Shown piece by piece: positions 45,187 to 50,533 of a stretch of DNA of 50,533 bases. The notes under the pieces are model-generated. The model was given only the letters and a program-made list of their open reading frames with translations. It was not told the DNA's origin and did no database searches. Source of the DNA: a virus; IMG/VR virus record IMGVR_UViG_3300035682_001491, positions 1 through 50,533 of that record, one strand, 5' to 3'. Every line of letters begins with the position of its first letter. The first letter of the stretch is position 1. The position numbers and the translations under genes were made by a program.

Positions 45187-45590
45187 TTTCCAGACTTCTT
45201 TCTAGCTTTTGCAAGTAAATCAAAGTCTTTAACTTTAGTATCTCCCATGTATCCCCATGCATAACCATCATTAATCATAATATCATTCAAGGATACTGTG
45301 TCTCCATTGATATATACCCAGCCCAGTATGCGACCATACTTCTCAGATGAGTCCATCTTCTCTGTCTTAATAACAACAGACTTAGCATCCTTAAGGTTCT
45401 TCTTTAGGTACTCTTTAGACTCAAGACCTAGAGCCTTTTCTTTAAGGTCCTTTGTACGAGACTCAGGGGTATCAATGCCAGCTAATCTTACACGGGACTG
45501 AAATAGAATATCAAATCCTAAATCAATAAGAACGTCAATGGTATCTCCATCTACTACGTTCTCTACTTTTCTTACATAGTATTCATACAT
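45183..45590 (-). CDS. SNase-like nuclease
   Basis: 135 aa. DGDT (14-17), R35 in RVRLAGIDTPE with E43, and R87 in YGRILG make the catalytic trio of staphylococcal nuclease. Cleaves DNA and RNA with calcium. No signal peptide, so it should act inside the cell or the virion. Confidence 0.87.
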   Translation of the reverse strand: MYEYYVRKVENVVDGDTIDVLIDLGFDILFQSRVRLAGIDTPESRTKDLKEKALGLESKEYLKKNLKDAKSVVIKTEKMDSSEKYGRILGWVYINGDTVSLNDIMINDGYAWGYMGDTKVKDFDLLAKARKKSGK

Positions 45591-46395
45591 TTGTAGCCTC
45601 CTTGTTTTTTACAAAATTGTAAACCTGTAAATCTATACTGTTGAGTTCTAAAATCCTATCTTTTTCCGCCTGGGTTAATAGGCTTACAAAATACTCAGAA
45701 GAAACACTCTCTTTGTTTAGCTCAGATGGTCCAACATTAATCTTAGTATTAAAATCAAAGTTTATTTCAATATCGTGATTCAGTAAAAACCAATCCTTAA
45801 TTTTACCACAAAATACTTTAATATTTTCAACTGTGTTTACTATTTCAAAGCTGTTTATATTATCAATTGCATTGGACAAAGATGTTTTTTCATTTCCAAC
45901 AAACCAATCAAATCCACCACCTTCATGATATTTTTTCATTATTTCTGATCCATACTTTGTATAAAAAGATTTTGGATCCCAGGACCTTGGGTCAGCAGAG
46001 TTACAAATAAACCTACTCTGATAATTATTATGAATTAAAAAGTTTTTGTCTTCAAACAAATAATATAAAAATTTTTCTTTGTTGTCTTCTATACTTGTAT
46101 ACTCAGGTCTGTTTTTTAAATATCTTGGATATATAAAATTAAAGTAGCTTGCTCTTGCCTCTATTGGTTCCCTAACTATTGTTGCCGTGTCAACATCTTT
46201 TAAAAATTCTATTGGGTATGTTCCAGCATGAGCAGAAATATAAATTTTTGAATGTAAAAATTCATTATTATTTGGATAGTGAGTGCTAACATAAGATAAA
46301 AAATCATTGCTTATACTATTCTTTATGTTATGAGAGATAAATTTTCCAGCAGTTTTTGGTATGTGCAAAAAGTATAGCTGCTTACCTACGCTCAT
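45583..46395 (-). CDS. Sulfotransferase-2-like protein
   Basis: 270 aa. HIPKTAGKF (11-19) is the PAPS 5'-phosphate loop, and TIVREPIEARASYF (R75) the 3'-phosphate site. Needs PAPS, which the APS kinase gene three places upstream can supply. The acceptor is probably a sugar or Tyr-type hydroxyl on a surface or virion polymer; unknown. Confidence 0.75.
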   Translation of the reverse strand: MSVGKQLYFLHIPKTAGKFISHNIKNSISNDFLSYVSTHYPNNNEFLHSKIYISAHAGTYPIEFLKDVDTATIVREPIEARASYFNFIYPRYLKNRPEYTSIEDNKEKFLYYLFEDKNFLIHNNYQSRFICNSADPRSWDPKSFYTKYGSEIMKKYHEGGGFDWFVGNEKTSLSNAIDNINSFEIVNTVENIKVFCGKIKDWFLLNHDIEINFDFNTKINVGPSELNKESVSSEYFVSLLTQAEKDRILELNSIDLQVYNFVKNKEATNV

Positions 46396-46595
46396 TTTCT
46401 ACCCCATTGTATATAATTCCATCCACGCTCGTGTGCGTAGTAGATGAATATTTTAACTACCGTTTCCCAAAATGCAATTGTGACAGACAGGGCAGCATTC
46501 TTTGTAATAACATAAGCAACAGCAACTGAGGAAAGTGTTCCCCATATACGATAACTTAGTGCCTTAGCAAACGACCTGGCCTTTGTTACTTTCAT
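46392..46595 (-). CDS. DUF2061 membrane protein
   Basis: 67 aa from the ATG at 46595 (GGAG 8 nt upstream). SFAKALSYRIWGTLSS, then two spans and AHERGWNYIQWGR, typical of DUF2061, often found near sulfate-activation genes. ATGA overlap with the sulfotransferase. Confidence 0.78.
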   Translation of the reverse strand: MKVTKARSFAKALSYRIWGTLSSVAVAYVITKNAALSVTIAFWETVVKIFIYYAHERGWNYIQWGRK

Positions 46596-46687
46596 GCTGG
46601 CCACTCCATATTGTTAGGTCCTTTACTAATTGAGTTCCAAATTTTAGATACCCATTTCTTTACGTTTTTGCGTAGCCGAAATAGCAT
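46592..46687 (-). CDS. 31-aa basic overlapping miniprotein
   Basis: Starts inside the last 44 nt of the APS-kinase gene in another frame and ends ATGA-overlapped with DUF2061. Basic, Trp-containing (MLFRLRKNVKKWVSKIW...GPNNMEWPA). It joins the two genes with no gap, which argues for a real gene. Confidence 0.45.
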   Translation of the reverse strand: MLFRLRKNVKKWVSKIWNSISKGPNNMEWPA

Positions 46688-47405
46688 GAATGTCTGCCCC
46701 CAAATCTACTTGTTCAATCTTGTATCCTACATCACGACCATATACAATGTTGGTAATGTTAGGCAGTCTTAGTACTAATGCTCCATCCATAAATTCATCC
46801 TTGGCAATATACTCCTTTACCTGATCAAACTTAAGTGGATCTTTTTCACTTGTATTGTATGTATTGCGTACACCAAGAAGAACCTGGTCTGTTCTTTTAC
46901 CCGCCTCTTTATAAAGAGCATGGTGTCCTTCATGCCATGGTTGGTATCGGCCAAGCATTAGTGTTGTTGGAGCTGACCAATCATGAAGGCTAAACTTATC
47001 AATGATGTGAGATGCCTTTGCTTCTGCATCTAAGTTGTGACTAATAAAAGAAACATCTGTATTGGTTGGTCGTTCAAACATTTTATTTGTATCTTCAAAT
47101 CTGCCCTCAGCAATTGTGTCCATAAACACCAAGATATCTGGGTTACCAAACGCTGCACGAGTAAGATCAGTTGGGCATACAAAGTCAACAATTACTGGAG
47201 CAACTCCCTGCCTAGATATAAGCCTTGCTATCTCGCCCATGCGTCGTGATTGTTCAAGTCTATCTTCAGAAGAGAAACCTAAATCTGAATTTACAGTTGC
47301 ACGTACCTCATCTGCATTAAGATGAATAGCATTTATGCGTTCTTTTAGAGCCTTTGCCAACTCTGTTTTACCAGAGCCAGGGAGACCAATAATCTGAATA
47401 ATCAT
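46644..47405 (-). CDS. APS-kinase/nucleotidyltransferase fusion
   Basis: 253 aa. N-terminal kinase: Walker A GLPGSGKT (7-14), LNADEVRATVNSDLGFSSEDR as in APS kinase, VIVDFVCP. C-terminal HxGH-type nucleotidyltransferase: RYQPWHEGHH (158-161) and ISAT near the end. APS kinase makes PAPS from APS; the second domain might make APS or act on another nucleotide. It supports the sulfotransferase. ATGA overlap with the beta-hydroxylase. Confidence 0.78.
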   Translation of the reverse strand: MIIQIIGLPGSGKTELAKALKERINAIHLNADEVRATVNSDLGFSSEDRLEQSRRMGEIARLISRQGVAPVIVDFVCPTDLTRAAFGNPDILVFMDTIAEGRFEDTNKMFERPTNTDVSFISHNLDAEAKASHIIDKFSLHDWSAPTTLMLGRYQPWHEGHHALYKEAGKRTDQVLLGVRNTYNTSEKDPLKFDQVKEYIAKDEFMDGALVLRLPNITNIVYGRDVGYKIEQVDLGADIHAISATQKRKEMGI

Positions 47406-47965
47406 TTTTTTCTCATTTCTTTATTTGGCATTATATCAATAAGCAAATGAACCCTATCGTCTTTGCCATTATTTTCTACTGCATGTACTCTTGAATTATT
47501 AATCTCCCAGCATTCTCCTTCAGCCATATTAATCTTTTCTGATCCAACAGTAAAGAATGTTTGATCTGATGTAATTATTGGTATATGATGCCTTCTTGAA
47601 GAAATAAGATATTCTCCGCTATCTGAATGTGCAGAAATATTATGACCTGCTTTTAACTTTATTAAAAGAACATTACTTCTAATTCCATGATGCTTTAATT
47701 CTAAATCTGTAATAATTGGATTGATCATATCAAGCAATGTATTATCATTGCTTTTTTGCTCAACAACAAGATATTCTCCTTGCTTCCAACCAAGATTTGT
47801 TTTATATATAAAATAAGAATTTGTATCTTTGTGTGCATGAAAAACATCTTGCCTTGATGTATCAATAAACCATTCATCAGAAAAACTATTTATATATTCT
47901 TTAATTGGCAATACATCGTAGTTGCCAAGAAAATTAAAGTTAAAGTCTTCTAATAACTTGCTCAT
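47402..47965 (-). CDS. Asp/Asn beta-hydroxylase-like oxygenase
   Basis: 187 aa. Metal ligands H113-x-D115 (SAHSDSG) and H161 (VHAVENN) with R171 (DRVHLL), plus the RRHHIPI strand, as in Asp/Asn beta-hydroxylases. Eleventh 2OG enzyme of HxD type. Same operon as sulfation and glycosyl genes. Confidence 0.8.
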   Translation of the reverse strand: MSKLLEDFNFNFLGNYDVLPIKEYINSFSDEWFIDTSRQDVFHAHKDTNSYFIYKTNLGWKQGEYLVVEQKSNDNTLLDMINPIITDLELKHHGIRSNVLLIKLKAGHNISAHSDSGEYLISSRRHHIPIITSDQTFFTVGSEKINMAEGECWEINNSRVHAVENNGKDDRVHLLIDIMPNKEMRKK

Positions 47966-47967
47966 TG

Positions 47968-48198
47968 TTAGCTAACTAGTTTTTCTCGTTCATCAAGAAT
48001 TGTCAGCGCAAAAGACATCATTTTCTTATAACCTTCAGCATTATCCATGATTTTGTTATAGTGATGTCCACAAAACATTAAGTCACCAGACAGTCCAGTT
48101 ACTTTCACTAAAGCTTCTGCAGCACAAGAATCACAACGATCTGATGGCTTCAACACCCATTCTTTTGTTACTTCTTCTTCTGTAACCATTGTATTCAT
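47968..48198 (-). CDS. Zinc-binding protein, DUF7455-like
   Basis: 76 aa. C-D-S-C and C-G-H-H 20 residues later resemble a family common in actinobacteria and their phages. AAGGG upstream. Unknown function. Confidence 0.6.
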   Translation of the reverse strand: MNTMVTEEEVTKEWVLKPSDRCDSCAAEALVKVTGLSGDLMFCGHHYNKIMDNAEGYKKMMSFALTILDEREKLVS

Positions 48199-48207
48199 AG
48201 TATACCC

Positions 48208-48390
48208 TTACTTTCTGTTATCAGTGGAATAAAAACCACTACCGTTGAAAACTGCTCCTACATTAGAGTATACACGAACCAGTGGTAGATTGCAATCTTC
48301 ACAATCATACCCTGGGTCATTTTCTTTGATAGATCTTTCTTTTATATACCGTGTTGCACAAGGCATACAGTCATATTCGTACGCTGGCAT
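48208..48390 (-). CDS. FmdB-type zinc ribbon protein
   Basis: 60 aa. MPAYEYDCMPC, then CEDCNLPLVRVYSNV and GSGFYSTD are FmdB marks. TAATG-coupled to the DUF2061 gene next to it. Regulator in some bacteria. Confidence 0.82.
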   Translation of the reverse strand: MPAYEYDCMPCATRYIKERSIKENDPGYDCEDCNLPLVRVYSNVGAVFNGSGFYSTDNRK

Positions 48391-48608
48391 TACTTAACCT
48401 TACGACCAAACCTTGCCCACATTCTTTCATGAATATAGAAGAAAGTCATTTCTAGTGAAAGATACATCAATCCATACAGACCAACATACTCCCACTCTGC
48501 CTCTCCAGTAAAATACTTTAGAACAAAATAAATTATTCCAGCTACAAAAGTAAAGTGTACGAAAGGCCAACTAACAGTCTTTAGTAATGACTTTTTTTTA
48601 GACTCCAT
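48390..48608 (-). CDS. DUF2061-like membrane protein, second copy
   Basis: 72 aa. LKTVSWPFVHFTFV, two spans and YIHERMWARFGRK match DUF2061. The two copies flank the APS-kinase operon. Confidence 0.75.
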   Translation of the reverse strand: MESKKKSLLKTVSWPFVHFTFVAGIIYFVLKYFTGEAEWEYVGLYGLMYLSLEMTFFYIHERMWARFGRKVK

Positions 48609-49270
48609 TACAGTGCTACCTTATTTGTCTTTCCGCCACCGCCACCAGAAGACTTCTTGGCAGATGGCTTTGCAGCCTTCTTAGCAGCATCTGGAGATGC
48701 AGCCTTGACAGGTGTTGGTGTTGATGCTAACTTATTAAGAAGTGGAATATTCTCTTCACCAGTATATACTGGGCGACCCCAACCAACGATTCCGTTAATT
48801 AACTTCTTTTTGTTATTCTTTACATATGCACGAGTTTTTTCTACGCACATTCCGCCATTGCGTTGATCTCCCTTGGCAGTTCCTGAAGTGTTTCCTTCAA
48901 TTACTTGGATTGTTCCATCGCCGTTGTTCTTAATGCAAATACCAACATGTGAAATACGATTTACACCGTCATCTGGAAAATCAAAATAGATCCAGTCTCC
49001 TGGCATTGGATCATCATTACGGGCATCTGACCAACGCTCATTCTTCTTAAACCAATCTGATGCTGCTACTGTTGAAGCAGACTTTGGATACTTCTTTGGA
49101 TTTAAACCAGATGTGAATGCACACCAAGAAACAAATGACTGGCACCATGGCTGAAAATTCATTCCAGTCCACTTTCCATATTTTGTTTCATTATCTTTAG
49201 GACCTTCAATGGTCCCCACTTCTGCCTTTGCAACCTCAATGATTGCTTCTAGTGATCCTTTAATTGACAT
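48608..49270 (-). CDS. CHAP-domain endolysin
   Basis: 220 aa. Catalytic C43 in PWCQSFVSWC, H108 in RISHVG and E125/N127 in VIEGNTS. An amidase or endopeptidase for peptidoglycan. The C-terminal 60 residues are a low-complexity Ala/Lys/Pro linker ending in GGGGG, probably wall-binding or disordered. TAGGAGG before the ATG. Confidence 0.87.
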   Translation of the reverse strand: MSIKGSLEAIIEVAKAEVGTIEGPKDNETKYGKWTGMNFQPWCQSFVSWCAFTSGLNPKKYPKSASTVAASDWFKKNERWSDARNDDPMPGDWIYFDFPDDGVNRISHVGICIKNNGDGTIQVIEGNTSGTAKGDQRNGGMCVEKTRAYVKNNKKKLINGIVGWGRPVYTGEENIPLLNKLASTPTPVKAASPDAAKKAAKPSAKKSSGGGGGKTNKVAL

Positions 49271-49304
49271 TTTACCCTCCTATAGGTATCTATCTATTAT
49301 AGCA

Positions 49305-49580
49305 CTAGGAGGCTTTGTGTGTCAAACGATAATGAGTCCTTATTCTATGACAGTTAGCACACACAACTTCACACTTGGCTATTTCTTTTTTAATTGCTGC
49401 CCAAGAAAATCCATCATGAATCATACGTGAAACATTATATTTTTTATCTTTAAGATGATCAAAGTCTAAGACTATTGGGTTGTTTGCTCCACAGTCTGCA
49501 CAGCCAGATGCTTCCTTTATATCTGAAAGCCTTTTTTTTAGCTGTTGTTTATTATAATGTGCTAACTCTTTGTCAGTCAT
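49305..49580 (-). CDS. HNH endonuclease
   Basis: 91 aa. CADCGANNPIVLDFDH, then CANCHR: zinc-binding Cys with D-H and the closing N-C-H pair of HNH nucleases. Free-standing; may be a homing enzyme or DNA-packaging aid. Confidence 0.82.
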   Translation of the reverse strand: MTDKELAHYNKQQLKKRLSDIKEASGCADCGANNPIVLDFDHLKDKKYNVSRMIHDGFSWAAIKKEIAKCEVVCANCHRIRTHYRLTHKAS

Positions 49581-49601
49581 AATAATAGTTATATATTGTA
49601 T

Positions 49602-50384
49602 TTAACTATTTTCAGGATTTATAATAGATTTTTTTCCAGCAATTAGTGATTCTATTTCTTTACAAACCACTTCATACTCTTCTTCAAATATTTTCTTAGA
49701 TCTTCCAGGACCAACGTCTATAGGTATTCCTGCTTTTTCCGCAGCTTCTTTAACACCCTTTTCAGAATCATAATTTAAAACAGTGCACTGATACCATTTA
49801 GAGATGTACCCATCTTTATCAATGAGATACTTTTCAAAGTTTCCGCCTTGCTCACCACCACATGCCTGATCCATGTTTAGCCAGTACGAGTAGTATTCCT
49901 TTTTATTTATAATGCCCAAATCTTTTTCTTTATTGGCAATATTATTCATATGGTTTTTAACTTCTTTATACAGTTCATGAGGTTCTTGTCTTGGTTGACC
50001 TAAACCATTTACAGTTGTGTCCCCGTTATGAGGATTAAGCTCATTTACAGACATGTTTGGATTTGATGCCACCATTTCTGAAAACTGAAAGGTAGTTCCA
50101 TAAACATCTCTTCCATACTCTTGTGAATCTAATCCACAAGTAATTCCTTGTGACCACTTTCCATGAGTAATTCCAGGACCACAATAATCATTGGTTGGGA
50201 TAGCAATAACTTGGAAGTCATCTCCACCATACTTATCTTGAAGCCATTGTAGGATTTCCATTTGGTTAGCATTGCCACAACCAACTGTTGTGTTTACTAA
50301 TAGTCCAACCTTGCCTTTAAACTGATCTAAGAAGTTCGGCGCATCTTCAGCCGAGTTAAGAGGGATTGAGTAGATGGGTTTCAT
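49602..50384 (-). CDS. Glutathione-peroxidase-like thioredoxin-fold protein
   Basis: 260 aa. Start at 50384 fits the leaderless box at 50391; an ORF from 50456 is not needed. LLVNTTVGCGNANQMEIL with the Cys at the place of the peroxidatic residue in GPx, then IAIPTNDYCGP. Lengthy inserts (100-190) are unlike standard GPx. May detoxify peroxides with AhpC. Confidence 0.7.
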   Translation of the reverse strand: MKPIYSIPLNSAEDAPNFLDQFKGKVGLLVNTTVGCGNANQMEILQWLQDKYGGDDFQVIAIPTNDYCGPGITHGKWSQGITCGLDSQEYGRDVYGTTFQFSEMVASNPNMSVNELNPHNGDTTVNGLGQPRQEPHELYKEVKNHMNNIANKEKDLGIINKKEYYSYWLNMDQACGGEQGGNFEKYLIDKDGYISKWYQCTVLNYDSEKGVKEAAEKAGIPIDVGPGRSKKIFEEEYEVVCKEIESLIAGKKSIINPENS

Positions 50385-50390
50385 GTAATT

Positions 50391-50399
50391 ATTATAGCA
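50391..50399 (-). promoter_or_regulatory. Leaderless promoter of 49602-50384
   Basis: TGCTATAAT, 6 nt, ATG at 50384. Confidence 0.6.
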
Positions 50400-50410
50400 T
50401 ATGTTAAAAG

Positions 50411-50492
50411 CCCCACACAGGCAATTCACCTGACTTGCGCCACGGTCTCTATCCAATGGGTAACTAATCCATCACTAAGGTCCTGTGTGGGG
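50411..50492 (-). ncRNA. Structured element at the right end
   Basis: CCCCACACAGG and CCTGTGTGGGG pair perfectly over 11 bp and close an 82-nt segment. Inside are two smaller possible stems (ATGG/CCAT and CAGG/CCTG). On the - strand a TACAAT box (50501-50506) predicts a start at about 50494, right at the 5' base, and GGGGCTTTT follows the 3' arm. It fits a small RNA better than a leader, because the next gene has its own promoter. It is not a tRNA: no T-loop. Confidence 0.45.
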
Positions 50493-50533
50493 ACATTTAT
50501 ATTGTACTACTTGATTTTGATTGTCTTAGGCTT

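Noticed and set aside
50411-50492. tRNA or tRNA-like gene at the right edge
   Set aside because: The closing stem is 11 bp, there is no T-loop TTCAA-type sequence and no anticodon arm of 5 bp.

Overview
The window looks like part of the AT-rich genome of a tailed phage of an actinobacterium, probably an uncultivated aquatic one. The phage assignment rests on tail or appendage proteins, two lysins, a holin-like protein, four tRNA genes, a GP88 protein, a DUF932 protein and long runs of tiny overlapping genes. The actinobacterial host is inferred from a WhiB-family regulator (41134-41418), actinobacterial-type AhpC/AhpD and heavy use of promoters whose -10 box lies about 6 nt before the ATG, which predicts leaderless mRNAs. 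No terminase, portal, capsid or polymerase gene is visible, so this is a fragment. The aquatic habitat is inference.

Layout. 1-1292 (-): appendage proteins. 1435-2007 (+): secreted lysozyme-like protein. 2010-9168 (-): overlapping cluster of seven Fe(II)/2-oxoglutarate (2OG) oxygenases, an SDR and two DUF6065-like proteins. 9246-14389 (-): virion-type proteins, including a fibronectin-III protein with a long Phe/Pro repeat, a collagen-like protein, a GT32 glycosyltransferase and a holin-like protein. 14537-16314 (+): small operon ending in an eighth oxygenase. 16301-17254 (-): tiny genes. 17505-26997 (+): early-type region of small unknown genes under repeated promoters and operators. 27000-27900: candidate replication origin. 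27909-36180 (+, except PstS at 29254-30378): JmjC-like enzyme, FkbM-like methyltransferases, two oxygenases, zinc-ribbon miniproteins, tRNAs and AhpC/AhpD. 36360-39720: methyltransferases and glycosyltransferases. 39785-50384 (-): small membrane proteins, WhiB, a head-type protein, then an ATGA-coupled operon with a GlcNAc-transferase-like protein, thioredoxin, SNase, sulfotransferase, DUF2061 protein, APS kinase/nucleotidyltransferase and an Asp/Asn beta-hydroxylase-like enzyme, followed by zinc ribbons, a CHAP endolysin, HNH and a glutathione-peroxidase-like protein.

Two layers stand out. (1) A large protein-modification capacity: twelve predicted 2OG/JmjC enzymes, a GT25 tandem (collagen hydroxylysine-glycosyltransferase family), a GT60-like enzyme (hydroxyproline GlcNAc-transferase family), GT32-type enzymes and a sulfation pair, in the same genome as a collagen-like protein and a Phe/Pro-repeat fibre. 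I propose that the phage hydroxylates, glycosylates and perhaps sulfates its own appendages. (2) A repeated regulatory grammar at 17-25 kb: TGTCA-N11-TAnnnT promoters, TGTGA-N6-TCACA palindromes placed upstream at roughly 10.5-bp steps, and a conserved 3'-UTR hairpin present six times with compensatory stem changes. A third layer is the extended -10/ATG leaderless promoter, found in more than twenty places.
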